DNA of 45,240 nt, from the NCBI RefSeq assembly GCF_000613865.1, contig NZ_BAJU01000021.1, forward strand, positions 1-45,240, in the 5' to 3' direction. Made by a program: the position numbers and the translations under genes. A model generated the notes under the pieces. That model worked only from the letters and a program-made list of their open reading frames with translations. It did not search any database and was not told where the DNA came from. The stretch comes from Acetobacter okinawensis JCM 25146 (GTDB lineage: Bacteria; Pseudomonadota; Alphaproteobacteria; Acetobacterales; Acetobacteraceae). Shown here one piece after another: positions 27,321 to 38,207 of this stretch. How positions within the stretch are numbered: the stretch's first letter is position 1; every line of letters starts with the position of its first letter.

Positions 27321-29207
27321 TTATTCGCTTATAAGGGACAGCGCCCAGTGGATAGGCTTGGGAGGGGGCTGCCCGATTATGGGGTAAGGCAATCCGGTCG
27401 TGCCATTTGCTGCTGGCTGAGGTTGTGGAGGTGCGGCGGGGAAGGCGGTCTGGGCTTCCTGACCAGCAAACTGGTCATTCCCTGCTGACAGTAGCCCTAC
27501 CTCCTGCGGTAAGGGTTGCGTATTCTCCGGTGCGTGGGCCCGTGTTTCAGCTTCTGCGCTGTCAAGCGGAAGGGGCGTGTGGGCTGTGTCTTCAGGCTCT
27601 GCCGGCAGCTCGGGGTCTGCGTGCTCTTCCGCTGTGTCAGGTTTAGTCGGGGCTGGCGTCTGTTCCTGTGGCAGGGGTGGGGTCAGGACAAGCTGCAATG
27701 TTGCGGTGCGCTGGCCTTGGCCAAGGTAGATACTTTCTTCCACACTGACTTGCCCATCGGACTGGAACAGCCAGCTTTCCTCCTCGCTATGGAGCAGATG
27801 CCCGTTTTCCGTCGGTTCTACCATAATGTCGGGGTGGAGGTGGAAGCGCACGCAGGGGGCACGGGCCAGAGTGGCCCCTTCCAGTTTTTCTTCCCCGCGC
27901 AGGGTACGCCCGTCTTTGCCCAGATAAAGCTGGCGATGGTACACGCCCCCGCCCTGACTTTCGTACCCATTATGGGTCATGTCCAGCCAGTGGGCACCAT
28001 CCTGCGTGGCGTGGGTACGGCTAACCTGTGGAGGTCTGCTGGTGCCGCCTCCGGGTTCAAATGTCATGGGGGCCATGTCTACCAGTTCCAGCACGGAATG
28101 GGCGGCGGGGTAACGCAGGGCTTCCGCCCAGCCTTTTTGCCTGCTGGCACCGCAATTGACGATCAGCCGCTGTTTGCCGGATGAAAATTCGAACGACAGC
28201 ATGCCAGCATGGGCCGTATGGTCAAACCCTTTGGGGGCAGGGGCGGCAGCATCGGCTATGAGCAGGGCGCGCCCACTGCTCAGGCGGGCAAACCCGCTTT
28301 CTGGCAGTCCAGCGGCCACGACCCGTGCGCGGGAGGCACGGTTGAGCACAAGCTCCACCAGATGCGGGTCGCGCTCGCTGCTTCCGTTAAACAGGGCCAG
28401 CCCGCCATCTCCATGTCGCAGGGCGCGCAGGGCGGGGACCGTACGGTTTGCCGCTTCGACCAGCGTTGTGGGCAGGGGTAGACGCGCGGCCTGAAGAATA
28501 TACAGCATTTCCGCCAGTTCCTTTACGCTCAGGAACAGGCTTTCAGGGTTGCGGGTAATGTGTCCACCATCTGGCAGAATCTGGCTTGTAATCACCTCAT
28601 CAATCAACCGCAGGTAGCGGGTCAGGAATTCGGGATAATCGGGGATGGAAACGGCAACCGCCAGCAGCCCTTTGAGCGCGCAAAGCGCCTGCCAGCCAGA
28701 GGCTGCCTCGGGCATGAGCACCATGATGGAGCGCGCTTCCATCATGAGCGATGCCATAAGGTGCTGGCGAAAACTGTCGTCTGCCGAGGCAGCAAAAAAC
28801 TCGTAACAGCCAAGCCATGCGCTCAGGCGCGCACCAGTAATGGAGGGGTCAATAACGGCCCGCTCCGCAGCAGGTAGGCGGATCCAGTGCGAAACAAGGG
28901 TGCGTGCCTTGATCCGTGCGGATTCTGCACCCAGTTCACGCAGATCCTGTAACCAGGTAAAGCTCTGCAGCCACCGGCGGTAAGCTGCGGGCCATGCCGG
29001 GTCGTCCCATACGCCAGACTGGAGTGTGCGTGAGACGCCATCAAACTCGGTTCGGTTCCTAACCAGTTTTTCCCCTACCGTGGCGTTGCCCGGCCACAGG
29101 TCACGTAGCACCACCGCCGGTGCGGCAGGAACACGCGCAAATCCACCAAGCGGGTTGCGCATGGCGTAGGCAAGGCGGGGTCCACGGGTCCAGCGGCGAA
29201 GGGGCAT
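27321..29207 (-). CDS. heparinase II/III family protein with long Pro/Glu-rich tail
   Basis: A 628-residue polysaccharide-lyase-type protein. The N-terminal half is an all-helical toroid (FTWLQDLRELGAESARIKAR, VSHWIRLP, LSAWLGCYEFFAAS, QILPDGGHITRNPESLFL). The C-terminal half is a beta-sandwich of the heparinase II/III type (LIVNCGASRQKGWAEALRYP, AAHSVLELVD, HNGYESQGGGVYHRQLYLG). No signal peptide is evident, as in other alphaproteobacterial copies of this gene beside rsmB and rpe. From about residue 515 to 628 there is a low-complexity tail rich in Pro, Glu and Ala, which looks disordered. True substrate is unknown. Intact frame; last gene of the purM-purN-rsmB-rpe run. Confidence 0.85.
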   Translation of the reverse strand: MPLRRWTRGPRLAYAMRNPLGGFARVPAAPAVVLRDLWPGNATVGEKLVRNRTEFDGVSRTLQSGVWDDPAWPAAYRRWLQSFTWLQDLRELGAESARIKARTLVSHWIRLPAAERAVIDPSITGARLSAWLGCYEFFAASADDSFRQHLMASLMMEARSIMVLMPEAASGWQALCALKGLLAVAVSIPDYPEFLTRYLRLIDEVITSQILPDGGHITRNPESLFLSVKELAEMLYILQAARLPLPTTLVEAANRTVPALRALRHGDGGLALFNGSSERDPHLVELVLNRASRARVVAAGLPESGFARLSSGRALLIADAAAPAPKGFDHTAHAGMLSFEFSSGKQRLIVNCGASRQKGWAEALRYPAAHSVLELVDMAPMTFEPGGGTSRPPQVSRTHATQDGAHWLDMTHNGYESQGGGVYHRQLYLGKDGRTLRGEEKLEGATLARAPCVRFHLHPDIMVEPTENGHLLHSEEESWLFQSDGQVSVEESIYLGQGQRTATLQLVLTPPLPQEQTPAPTKPDTAEEHADPELPAEPEDTAHTPLPLDSAEAETRAHAPENTQPLPQEVGLLSAGNDQFAGQEAQTAFPAAPPQPQPAANGTTGLPYPIIGQPPPKPIHWALSLISE

Positions 29208-29307
29208 CAGGCGAGTGTAACTCCAGAGCTGGGGTGTAAGCGATGCTACTCTAAGGGCACTTTATGACAATATTGGGTGTAATTCTGCTTAATATGCATA
29301 CGGCAGC

Positions 29308-29970
29308 TCAGGCGGGGCGGAGGGCTGCAATGGCGGCGGCGTAATCTGGCTTGCCGTAAACCGCACTGCCCGCAATGAGCACATCCGCCCCGGCCTGTAT
29401 GGCCAGAGGGGCCGTTTTTGCATCTATGCCGCCATCAACAGCCAGACGGATATCGCGGCCACTGTGGGTGATCATCTCACGCAGGCGGGTGATTTTGGGC
29501 AACTGGCTGCTCAGGAATTTCTGGCCACCAAAACCGGGGTTTACGGTCATGACCAGAATAACGTCCACAAGGTCCATGACTTCGGCAATGGCGTCTGCCG
29601 GGGTTGCGGGGCAGAGCACAATGCCCGGCTTGGCCCCAAGCTGGCGGATTAACTGGAGCGAGCGGTGCGTATGTGGCCCTGCTTCGATATGAATGAGAAT
29701 CTGGTCCGCCCCGGCCTGTGCAAATGCCTCCAGATAGGGGTCTACTGGGGCGATCATCAGATGCACGTCAAAGGGTATGGCGGTGTGCTTGCGGAGTGCC
29801 TGCACCACGGCTGGTCCAAAGGAAATGTTGGGCACAAAATGGCCGTCCATGACATCCAGATGGATCCAGTCCGCACCGGCTTGGGCAACGGCTTGTACCT
29901 CTTCTCCCAGCCGCGCAAAATCGGCGGCCAGAATACTCGGAGCGATCAGGGGGAATGATGCAGAACTCAT
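29308..29970 (-). CDS. rpe: ribulose-phosphate 3-epimerase Rpe
   Basis: Interconverts ribulose-5-phosphate and xylulose-5-phosphate in the pentose phosphate pathway. The intact 220-residue TIM barrel has [38 protein letters not shown] with metal ligands, [23 protein letters not shown] and [20 protein letters not shown]. The pathway is the main sugar route in acetic acid bacteria. Lies between rsmB and the heparinase-like gene. Confidence 0.97.
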   Translation of the reverse strand: MSSASFPLIAPSILAADFARLGEEVQAVAQAGADWIHLDVMDGHFVPNISFGPAVVQALRKHTAIPFDVHLMIAPVDPYLEAFAQAGADQILIHIEAGPHTHRSLQLIRQLGAKPGIVLCPATPADAIAEVMDLVDVILVMTVNPGFGGQKFLSSQLPKITRLREMITHSGRDIRLAVDGGIDAKTAPLAIQAGADVLIAGSAVYGKPDYAAAIAALRPA

Positions 29971-30064
29971 TCCCCGTTTATCCGCAATAGCAGCCGCCTG
30001 CGCAACTGGAGAAAAACGGATTATGCACTTTTACAGGGCATCTGCCCAAGCAGCGGGCAGGCCA

Positions 30065-31387
30065 TTAAAGTGCGCGGGTAAAGCGGGCAGCAAAAAAACC
30101 ATCCATGCCCCCTTTATCCAGCCACATGCCGGGGTGGGTGCGTAGCCAGCCCTCGGGGGTTAAGGCTTCTGGCAGAAAGGACAGTTCTTCCGCTGTAAAC
30201 GGCATGGGGACCAGACCCATGGCCTGCGCAGCTCGTGCGCGGGCGGGGCCTTCCTCTTCCTGCAAGGAGCATACGGCATAGACCAGTCTGCCGCCGGGGC
30301 GTAGCATATCCCGTGCTGCGGCCAGCAGTTTGTCCTGCATGGCGGTCAGGGTTGTCAGGTCGCGTGGGCGTTTGACCCATAGCACATCGGGGTGGCGTCT
30401 GGCTGTGCCGGTGGCCGAGCAAGGCGCATCCAGCAAAATGGCGTCCAGCGGGGCGTCCGGCTGCCATGTGGAGGCATCGGCCTGTAAGCAGCGCACGTCC
30501 AGCCCAAGGCGGGTCATGTTTTCCTTCAGGCGGAGCAGGCGGGCGGGGTTGTTCTCAACAGCTGTAACCTCAGCCCCGGTTATGGCGAGCTGGGCTGTTT
30601 TGCCACCGGGTGCGGCACACAGATCGGCCACGCGTTCGCTGGCCTGCACATTCAAGAGGCGGGCGGGGAGAGTTGCCGCGGCATCCTGTACCCAGAAAGC
30701 CCCTTCTTCATACCCGGCCAGTTCGGTCACCCGTGTGCCTGCTGGCAGACGGATGGAGCCATTGGGCAGGGCAATGCCGCCTTCGGGCGCCTGTGCGCCG
30801 GGGCGTAGGGTTATATCCAGAGGGGCTTCGTGGCTGATGCCCTGCGCTATGGCGCGTGGCACGCCTTTGCCAAGTCCCGCCCATGATGTCCACAGCCATG
30901 AGGGGATATCCAGCCGGGGCTGGTCCAGTCCTTCGAGCACACTGGGGCCGTTGCCAGCAACGCGGCGCAGCACGGCATTGGCCAGACCGGCAAACGGCGC
31001 CAGCTTGCGCCGGCGTAGCAGAGAGACCGTGGTGCCAACCGCTGCATGTGGTGGTGTTTCCAAAAACAGCAGTTGCGCGCAGCCCATCATCAGCGCAACC
31101 CGCACGGGTTCGGGTGGTTCCTTTTTCAAAAAAGGTTCCAGCACTGTGCGCAGTGTGCCCATGTGGCGCAGGGTTGCCGCCGCCAGACGGTGGGCCGCAG
31201 CACGGTCACGTGCTTCTGCCTGATGCGCGGTAGCAGAGCGGGAGAGGCTGTTCTCCAGCATCCGGCGGTGTTCCACCACGCCGCACAGAATATCAAACGC
31301 AACATCCCGTGTTGGGTCGGGCTGTGGGGGAGCAGGGCGGAACTTGCCACGCGGTTTGGAAGAGGAGGGGCGCGCTGGTGTGGTCAT
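30065..31387 (-). CDS. rsmB: 16S rRNA m5C967 methyltransferase RsmB-like
   Basis: RNA (cytosine-5)-methyltransferase of the RsmB/NOP family. The N-terminal NusB-like RNA-binding domain (VAFDILCGVVEHRRMLENSL, LEPFLKKEPPEPVRVALMMG) precedes the AdoMet domain with VADLCAAPGGKTAQLA. The proline-cysteine motif LLDAPCSATGTARRHPDV and the catalytic cysteine in VYAVCSLQEEEG follow, then a C-terminal GGMDGFFAARF. The ATG at 31387 was chosen; upstream codons to 31450 overlap purN and are not conserved. Intact, 440 residues. Confidence 0.92.
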   Translation of the reverse strand: MTTPARPSSSKPRGKFRPAPPQPDPTRDVAFDILCGVVEHRRMLENSLSRSATAHQAEARDRAAAHRLAAATLRHMGTLRTVLEPFLKKEPPEPVRVALMMGCAQLLFLETPPHAAVGTTVSLLRRRKLAPFAGLANAVLRRVAGNGPSVLEGLDQPRLDIPSWLWTSWAGLGKGVPRAIAQGISHEAPLDITLRPGAQAPEGGIALPNGSIRLPAGTRVTELAGYEEGAFWVQDAAATLPARLLNVQASERVADLCAAPGGKTAQLAITGAEVTAVENNPARLLRLKENMTRLGLDVRCLQADASTWQPDAPLDAILLDAPCSATGTARRHPDVLWVKRPRDLTTLTAMQDKLLAAARDMLRPGGRLVYAVCSLQEEEGPARARAAQAMGLVPMPFTAEELSFLPEALTPEGWLRTHPGMWLDKGGMDGFFAARFTRAL

Positions 31388-31427
31388 GGGGGCAGAAAAA
31401 CCGTTCGGAAAGCAGGGTATAAGGTGG

Positions 31428-32051
31428 CTATGCCACCACAAGCGCAGCACTGTTGGCCGCTGTTGCCGGGTTTTGCGTTAAAAAATGCCGCAAGGCCAGC
31501 GGATAAAGCGCATGTTCCTGGCGCAGCACGCGTGCTGCCAGCATATCGGCTGTGTCATCTGGCAGCACAGGGACTGCGGCCTGCCCCAGAATGGGGCCTT
31601 CATCCATGCCTTCGGTAACCAGATGCACCGTACAGCCATGCAGGCGCACGCCCGCTTCGAGCGCGCGCTCATGCGTGTGCAGGCCGGGGAAGGAGGGCAG
31701 GATGCTGGGGTGAATATTCAGCATCCGCCCGGCCCATGCGTTGGTCAGGTACGGGGTTAGCAGGCGCATGTACCCGGCAAGGCAGACGGTCTTTGCCCCG
31801 GCCTCTTCCAGTGCAGCATGGATGGCGTGTTCGTGTGCTGCGCGGTCCTTGCCAAAGGGGCGGTGGTCAATTGCGCGCGTGGGTAGGCCCGCCTGACGTG
31901 CCATTTCCAGCCCCGGAGCATCGGGCTTGTTGCTCAGAACAAGGCAGATACGGGCGGGAAAAGCAGGGTCGCGCGCTGCATCAATCAGGGCCGTGGCATT
32001 GCTGCCACGCCCGCTGAGCAGAATGGCGACAGGTGTTTTGGCCGTGCTCAT
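31428..32051 (-). CDS. purN: phosphoribosylglycinamide formyltransferase PurN
   Basis: Third step of purine synthesis, formyl transfer from 10-formyl-THF to GAR. The intact 207-residue protein has [16 protein letters not shown] (phosphate loop), [28 protein letters not shown] with the catalytic Asn and His, [19 protein letters not shown] with the catalytic Asp, and [10 protein letters not shown]. The start overlaps the purM stop by 4 bases (ATGA), the standard purMN arrangement. Confidence 0.96.
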   Translation of the reverse strand: MSTAKTPVAILLSGRGSNATALIDAARDPAFPARICLVLSNKPDAPGLEMARQAGLPTRAIDHRPFGKDRAAHEHAIHAALEEAGAKTVCLAGYMRLLTPYLTNAWAGRMLNIHPSILPSFPGLHTHERALEAGVRLHGCTVHLVTEGMDEGPILGQAAVPVLPDDTADMLAARVLRQEHALYPLALRHFLTQNPATAANSAALVVA

Positions 32052-33130
32052 GCCGCCCGGAAATCCGGAGTGACCTGCATTTTAAGGTCGGGCTTGGCAT
32101 CCGGGCTTTCGGCTTTGGCAATGGAGCCGATACGGAAGGCTGGCTCGCCCTGTTCGGCCAGCATGGCCAGAATTTTTTCTGGTTCGGGGGTAATCAGGAT
32201 CATGCCAATGCCACAGTTGAACACGCGCAGCATTTCCGCCCCGTCCACATTGCCGGTACGGGCCAGCCATTTGAACACGGGGGGGATGGGCCATGTCTGG
32301 TCAATGACCGCGTCCAGCCCTTCTGGCAGCACGCGCGGCAGGTTGCCCGGCAGGCCGCCGCCTGTAATATGGGCCGCACCATGCAGCAGGCCTGCCTTGT
32401 GCAGGGCCAGCACGGAGCGCACGTACAGGCGTGTGGGCTCCACAAATGCCTCGCCCAGTGTGCGGCCGGGGGCAAAGGCTGCGGGGTCGGTCCATGTCAG
32501 ATGGGCGTCGGCTACAATGCGGCGCACGAGCGAAAAACCGTTGGAATGCACGCCCGAGGAAGGCAGGGCGATGAGCGTATCCCCTGCGGCAATGCCTGCG
32601 GGGAGCAGGGCTGTGCGCTCGGCTGCACCAACGGAAAAACCTGCCAGATCGTAGTGACCATCGGCGTACATGCCGGGCATTTCGGCCGTTTCACCCCCCA
32701 CAAGGGCGCAGCCGGAGAGTTCGCACCCTTTGGCAATCCCACGCACCACCTTGGCGGCAGAGGCAACGGACAGACGGCCCGTGGCAAAGTAATCGAGGAA
32801 GAAAAGCGGCTCGGCCCCCTGCACGATCAGGTCGTTCACGCACATGGCCACAAGGTCAATGCCCACTGTTTCATGCAGGTCGTTGTCAATGGCCACGGTC
32901 AGCTTGGTGCCCACACCATCGGTGCAGGAGACCAGAACAGGGTCGGTAAAGCCTGCGGCCTTCAGGTCGAACAGAGCGCCAAAGCCGCCAAGTCCACCCA
33001 TGGTGCCGGGCCGGTCCGTGGCTTTGGCGGCGGGGCGAATGGCGTCAACAAGGGCTTCGCCTGCCTCAATGTCCACGCCGGAATCACGGTAGGTGAGGCC
33101 GGAGGAAGGGGTGCTAGGAGAAGACGTCAT
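32048..33130 (-). CDS. purM: phosphoribosylformylglycinamidine cyclo-ligase PurM
   Basis: ATP-dependent closure of the imidazole ring (FGAM to AIR). The intact 360-residue protein has [68 protein letters not shown] and [31 protein letters not shown] and [16 protein letters not shown] follow. It diverges from hdaA across 188 bp and leads purM-purN-rsmB-rpe-heparinase, all on the minus strand. Confidence 0.97.
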   Translation of the reverse strand: MTSSPSTPSSGLTYRDSGVDIEAGEALVDAIRPAAKATDRPGTMGGLGGFGALFDLKAAGFTDPVLVSCTDGVGTKLTVAIDNDLHETVGIDLVAMCVNDLIVQGAEPLFFLDYFATGRLSVASAAKVVRGIAKGCELSGCALVGGETAEMPGMYADGHYDLAGFSVGAAERTALLPAGIAAGDTLIALPSSGVHSNGFSLVRRIVADAHLTWTDPAAFAPGRTLGEAFVEPTRLYVRSVLALHKAGLLHGAAHITGGGLPGNLPRVLPEGLDAVIDQTWPIPPVFKWLARTGNVDGAEMLRVFNCGIGMILITPEPEKILAMLAEQGEPAFRIGSIAKAESPDAKPDLKMQVTPDFRAA

Positions 33131-33318
33131 GGGTGCGCTCTTGGTCCGAATGAGAGTAAGGTCGATGCTGGGAACATGTTCAGTTTAGGATTCCCGCGAA
33201 CAGTCTTTACGGCAGGAGACGCGGCGCGCAAAGCGGCATGACACGGTTTGATGAAACAAAAGCATCTTCCATGACCTTAAAAGAGGGCGGGAAGCGGCAC
33301 ATAAGCGAAGGAGACGCG

Positions 33319-34013
33319 GTGGCGCAGATTGCTTTGCCATTTGTGTACCGCCCCCGATTCGGGCGGTCGGATTTTGTTGCAGCCCCCTCCAACGCGGCTG
33401 CGCGCGCATGGGTGCTGGACGCGGAAGCCCCATACCGCTGGCCCGAAGGCGCATGGCGTTATGGGGGGAGGGCGGCACGGGCAAGACGCACCTGCTCTCC
33501 ATCTGGGCAGGGCGGTATGGCGCGCCTGTTATGGCGGGGGAGCAGTTGAACGAGCCTGCGGTGGCCGCCCTGTTCGAGGAGGGAGGGTTTGGAGCCGTTG
33601 CTCTGGATAATGCAGACCGCGTACCCCATGAGCACGATCTGCTGCACCTGATCAATCTGGTGCGTGAGCGCCGCGTGTTCCTGCTCATGGCCGGGCGCGA
33701 GCCACCTGCGCGCTGGCCTGCTGCACTGCCAGACCTTGCAAGCCGCCTGCGCGCCACGTCCTCCGTGCCCGTGGGGCAGGCGGAGGAGGACCTGCTGCAC
33801 CGGCTTTTGCTGCGCTTGCTGGCGGAGCGGCAGATTGTTGTTGCCCCACAGGTGACCCGCTGGCTTTTGCGCCATCTGCCGCGCCGCGCCAGCGCCGTGC
33901 GGGACTGTGTTGGCGCGCTGGATCAGGCGGCCATGGCGTCGGGCGGAAAAGTCACACGGGTGCTGGCTGCCAGTGTGCTGGACGGACTTTTTGCTCCCGA
34001 AGGAGAGGGGTGA
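33319..34013 (+). CDS. hdaA: HdaA-like DnaA-family regulatory ATPase, one frameshift
   Basis: AAA+ protein related to DnaA, the alphaproteobacterial Hda that stimulates DnaA-ATP hydrolysis with the sliding clamp. The GTG at 33319 follows AAGGAG at good spacing and gives AQIALPFVYRPRFGRSDFVA; QIALPF resembles the clamp-binding motif of Hda. PSNAAARAWV follows. One base is missing near 33450: restoring it gives WPEGRMALWGEGGTGKTHLL with the Walker A site. ALDNAD stands at the Walker B position. RRVFLLMAGREPPARWP and ASRLRATSSVPV are typical. The repaired length of 231 residues is normal and includes no DNA-binding domain IV. Followed by ppk and ppx. Confidence 0.88.
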
Positions 34014-34170
34014 AAGGAATATTTCAGTTTTGTGACATGATGGCGATTTGACGCCTTGGAACATTTCGGCGCTACGGTGTTTGGGATATGCTGAACATGT
34101 TTGGTTTTGTGGGCCACGAGTGGTTCTATGAAACAAATGCGGTGATGAGCAGGAAAGGGAGCGCAGGCAA

Positions 34171-36454
34171 GTGGCGGTACAGGACAAAAAAAAGGCAACC
34201 CCCGTCAGTCGCACGCGCGCGCCAGCCAAACGTGCCCCCTCCCGCACCAGAACCCGCTCCACTGTCCGTGCCAAAAAAGTGGTGGAGCAGGCCATTACGC
34301 TGCAAACGCCCTCGCGCTTCATCAACCGCGAACTGTCATGGCTCGACTTTAACCAGCGCGTGGTGGAGGAGGCGGATAACGCCCGCAACCCGCTGCTGGA
34401 GCGGCTGCGTTTTCTGTCCATCAGTGCCAGTAATCTGGACGAGTTCTATTCTGTGCGGGTGGCAGGCCTTGTCGGGCAGATACGGGAGGGGCTGACCGCC
34501 ATTTCCCCCGATGGGCGCACACCGGCCCAGCAGTTGGAGGCCGTGCGTGAGCGTTGCGCCAGCCTGCTGCGTGAGCAACAGCGCATCTGGGTGGAACTGC
34601 GTGGGCTACTGGCGCAGTCCCACGTCACACTGTGCGAGACGCAGGATCTGGATGATACGGACCGTGAGTGGCTGGAAACATGCTTCATGGACCGTATTTT
34701 TCCAGTGCTGACCCCCCTTGCGGTGGACCCTGCACACCCGCTCCCCTTTATCCCCAACATGGGGCTGGCTCTGGCTTGCGGCTTTTGTACGAAGGTACGG
34801 GCCTGTTCGCCATGAATGCGCTTATCCTGCTGCCAGCGCAGGTTGAGCGTTTTATCCGCCTGCCGTCCTCGGGCGTGCAGGTTGCGGGAGATCCCGCGCG
34901 TGTGCGTTTTATTCGTCTGGAAGACTGATTTCTCTCTTTATTGACCGGCTCTTTGCAGGGCTTGTTGTGGGCGAGAGCGGCGTGCTGCGCGTTGTGCGTG
35001 ATACGGACGTGGAATTTGAGGATGAGGCAGAAGACCTTGTCCGCTCGTATGAGAGCGCGCTCAAGCGCCGCCGCCGCGGGGTGGTGATCCATCTGGACAT
35101 GGAAAAGCGCGTGCCTGCCGAGCTGGCGGACGCCATTGCCTCCGACCTTGACCTGCCCGCGGACGAAATTGCCGTACATGCGGGCATGATCGGCGTGGCC
35201 GACCTCAAACAGATGATTGTGGATGACAGGCCGGACCTGCTCTTCCCCCCTTACACACCGCGCTTTCCCGAGCGGATACTGGATTTTAACGGGGATTGTT
35301 TTGCCGCTATCCGGGCAAAAGACCTGCTGGTCCACCATCCGTTCGAAAGTTTTGACGTGGTGGTCCAGTTCCTGCGGCAGGCGGCACTCGACCCCAACGT
35401 AATTGCCATCAAGCAGACCCTGTATCGCACATCGCGGGATTCCCCCATCGTCAAGGCGCTGATCGAGGCGGCAGAGGCGGGCAAGTCCGTGACCGCCATG
35501 GTGGAACTGCGCGCGCGCTTTGATGAGGAGGCTAATATCCGCCTCGCCCGTGCGCTGGAGGCTGCAGGCGTGCAGGTGGTGTTTGGCTTTGCAGACCTGA
35601 AGACTCACGCCAAGCTCAGTCTGGTGGTGCGCAGGGAAGGGGCGCAGGTGCGCTCTTACGCCCATTTTGGTACAGGCAACTACCACCCTATTACGGCGCG
35701 CATCTACACCGATCTGTCGTTCTTTACGTGCAACCCGGCCCTTGCACGAGATTCTGCGCGCCTGTTCAACTACGTGACCGGCTACGCCATGCCTGCGCAG
35801 ATGGAGGAGATCGCTTTCTCCCCCATTACCATCCGCAGCACGCTCAAAACGCTGATCGAGGAGGAGATCGCGCACGTCAAGGCAGGCCGCTCCGGCACGA
35901 TCTGGCTTAAAATGAACGCGCTGGTGGACCCCGACCTGATTGACTGCCTGTACCGTGCATCCTGCGCCGGGGTTAAGATTGTGGGTGTCATACGCGGCAT
36001 CTGCTGCCTGCGCCCCGGTGTTGCCGGGCTGTCGGAGAATATCCGCATCAAGTCTGTGGTTGGGCGTTTTCTGGAGCATTCGCGGATCTTCGCGTTTGGC
36101 AACGGGCACCGCCTGCCCTCGCGCCATGCCAAGGTCTTTATTTCTTCCGCCGACTGGATGACCCGCAACATGGACTGGCGGGTGGAAAGCATGGTGCCTA
36201 TTACCAACCCCACCGTGCATGCGCAGGTGCTGGACCAGATCATGGTGTCCAACATGCGCGATACCCTTCAGTCATGGATTTTGGAGCAAAATGGCGTGTG
36301 GCGTAGGCTGAGTGCCGGTGCAAAGCCGTTTTCCTCCCATGAATGGTTCATGACCCATCCCTCCCTCTCGGGGCGGGGGTCCGCTGCGCATGAGAGCCTG
36401 TCCAGAGCGCCTGCATCCCTCTCTCAGGCCAAAGACCTGATGCTGGATGACTGA
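34171..36454 (+). CDS. ppk: polyphosphate kinase Ppk1, two frameshifts
   Basis: Reversible synthesis of polyphosphate from ATP. GTG start, then a basic N-terminal extension (about 40 residues) before [19 protein letters not shown] and [19 protein letters not shown]. The autophosphorylated histidine is in [13 protein letters not shown] and the second essential one in [30 protein letters not shown] and [17 protein letters not shown] also match. A base is missing near 34775 (NMGLALA to [20 protein letters not shown]) and another at 34925, where GAC[C]TG turns a TGA stop into [20 protein letters not shown]. Repaired length is 761 residues. Without repair no active enzyme could be made. Part of hdaA-ppk-ppx. 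Confidence 0.94.
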
Positions 36455-36556
36455 TAACGGGGTTTCTTTTTCCGGCATGTCGCGTATGTCTGTGCACTTT
36501 CAGAGTGCCGGGCAGCATAATGGCCTGTGCGGGAACGGCTGGTAATGGAGACGGAC

Positions 36557-38035
36557 ATGCAGCGTCGTTCAGCGGTGGTTGACCTCGGGTCCAATTCGGT
36601 CCGTCTGGTTGTGTTCGAAGGTGTGTCGCGCAATCCGCTGCCCATTTTCAACGAAAAAGCCGTTCTGCGGCTGGGGCGTGGGTTGACCACCACAGGCCGC
36701 CTGAATGAGGAAGGCGTGGGCATGGCCATGGAGGTGCTCAGTCGCTTCCATGCCATTGCGCGGGCCATGCAGGCTGACCCGTTTGAGGTACTGGCCACGG
36801 CTGCGGTGCGGGATGCGACAAACGGCCCGGCATTTGTGGAAATGCTGCGCCAGAGCATGCCCGGTGTGCCGGTGCGTATCCTGTCTGGCAAGGAGGAAGC
36901 TGACCATTCCGCCATAGGCGTGATGTGCGGTATTCCCGGTGCGGACGGTCTGGTGGCGGATGTGGGGGGTGGCTCGCTTGAGTTGATCCACCTGACCGAA
37001 ACCGGACGGGACGATGCCACAACCCTGCCCTTGGGCATGATCCGCCTGGCTGATCGCAGCGAGGGGGATCTGGATGTGGCCAAGCTGCTGACCGATCAGG
37101 ATATTGATAGCGTGGAATGGCTGTCACGGGTCAAGGGGCAGCCGCTGTATCTGGTTGGTGGGGCGTTCCGCGCCCTAGCACGTTTGCAGATTGCGCGTAC
37201 GCAGTACCCGCTCAACATTGTGCATTATTATACGCTGGACGTGCAGGAAGCGCGCGAGATGACCGGCTGGCTCCAGAACAGCTCCCGCCGGAGTCTGGAA
37301 CGTCTGCCCGGTGCGCCGCGCAAGCGACTGGATGATATTCCCTTTGCCGCCGTGGTCCTGCGCAGGCTGATGAAAAAAATCCAGCCAAGCAAGATCGTGT
37401 TCTGCGTGGATGGCCTGCGTGAAGGGTGGTACATGATGAATGTTGCCCCCAGCTACCTGCCGCAGGACCCGATGGAAAGCGTTGCGCGCGATATGTGCGC
37501 GCGCTTTGGCCGCAGCAACACCTTGCCAGAAATCCTGTGGACGTGGACAGGGTGCATCAAACCCGATGAAACGGCGGAGGAGCAGCACCTGCGCCGCATT
37601 GCCTGCTGGCTATCTGATATAGGAAGTCACGATCACCCCGAATACAGGGCCGAGCAGACTTACCTGCGGATTTTACGTGTTCAGGGGGCGGGGTTTGACC
37701 ATCGTGCGCGGGTCTGGCTGTCTTTGGCGCTGGCGGTCCGTTATTCGGTAGATATAAGCGCGCCTGCTCTTATGCCCTCTTTTGCCCTGTTGAGCGAGGT
37801 AGAACGGCGCGATGCCACGGCCTGTGGTCTGGCCCTGCGTCTGGCCTATTCGCTCTCAGGCGGGGCGGGGAGCCTGCTGGAAGGTACATCCCTTGCGTGG
37901 GAAGGGCAGGAACTGGTGCTGACCCTGACCTCCGCCCGTGTGGCCGTAAAGGGCGAGAGTGTGCGGCGCGGGCTGGAGCGCCTCGGCCAGACGCTTGGAG
38001 TGCAGACACGTTTTGAGGTTGAACTGTCGGTCTGA
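36557..38035 (+). CDS. ppx: Ppx/GppA family exopolyphosphatase
   Basis: Actin-fold phosphatase that removes terminal phosphates from polyphosphate (or pppGpp). SAVVDLGSNSVRLVVFEG is phosphate loop 1. VLATAAVRDATNGPAFVEML and GKEEADHSAIGVM with the catalytic glutamate follow, then VADVGGGSLELIHL (loop 2), TLPLGMIRL and YLVGGAFRALARL. The C-terminal domain is the HD-like helical part (LRRIACWLSDIGSHDHPEYR). The ATG at 36557 was chosen because GGAG lies 6 bases upstream; ATG at 36545 and GTG at 36527 are in-frame alternatives. Intact, about 492 residues; partner of ppk in polyphosphate turnover. Confidence 0.95.
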   Translation: MQRRSAVVDLGSNSVRLVVFEGVSRNPLPIFNEKAVLRLGRGLTTTGRLNEEGVGMAMEVLSRFHAIARAMQADPFEVLATAAVRDATNGPAFVEMLRQSMPGVPVRILSGKEEADHSAIGVMCGIPGADGLVADVGGGSLELIHLTETGRDDATTLPLGMIRLADRSEGDLDVAKLLTDQDIDSVEWLSRVKGQPLYLVGGAFRALARLQIARTQYPLNIVHYYTLDVQEAREMTGWLQNSSRRSLERLPGAPRKRLDDIPFAAVVLRRLMKKIQPSKIVFCVDGLREGWYMMNVAPSYLPQDPMESVARDMCARFGRSNTLPEILWTWTGCIKPDETAEEQHLRRIACWLSDIGSHDHPEYRAEQTYLRILRVQGAGFDHRARVWLSLALAVRYSVDISAPALMPSFALLSEVERRDATACGLALRLAYSLSGGAGSLLEGTSLAWEGQELVLTLTSARVAVKGESVRRGLERLGQTLGVQTRFEVELSV

Positions 38036-38207
38036 CCTGCCTCCACCCATTGGGGGTGGACAACAGGGTTGGTGACAGGCACGTTACCGATTATACATCT
38101 CTGTTGTATGCAAAAGCGGCTGCCCGCCAGCATGCCCCCTGCTGCATGCAGGATGATGGTGGCGGGGGCGTGAATGCACATGACCAACAGGCAGTGGAAT
38201 TTGGTGC

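Noticed and set aside
32033..33241. Plus-strand open frame of about 400 codons opposite purM
   Set aside because: Gly/His-rich shadow of purM with no family resemblance.
34748..36220. Long minus-strand open frame (about 490 codons) opposite ppk
   Set aside because: It is histidine- and glycine-rich with no recognisable domain, and the plus strand encodes conserved polyphosphate kinase. It is a mirror effect of GC-rich codon bias.
34171..36454. Reading ppk, aroE and hdaA as true pseudogenes
   Set aside because: Each needs only one or two single-base repairs and shows no other damage such as in-frame stops, large deletions or insertions, while neighbouring genes are intact.
38042..38060. Hairpin TCCACCC-ATTGG-GGGTGGA after ppx as a terminator
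   Set aside because: The stem is good but there is no T-tract after it; evidence is too weak to list as a feature.
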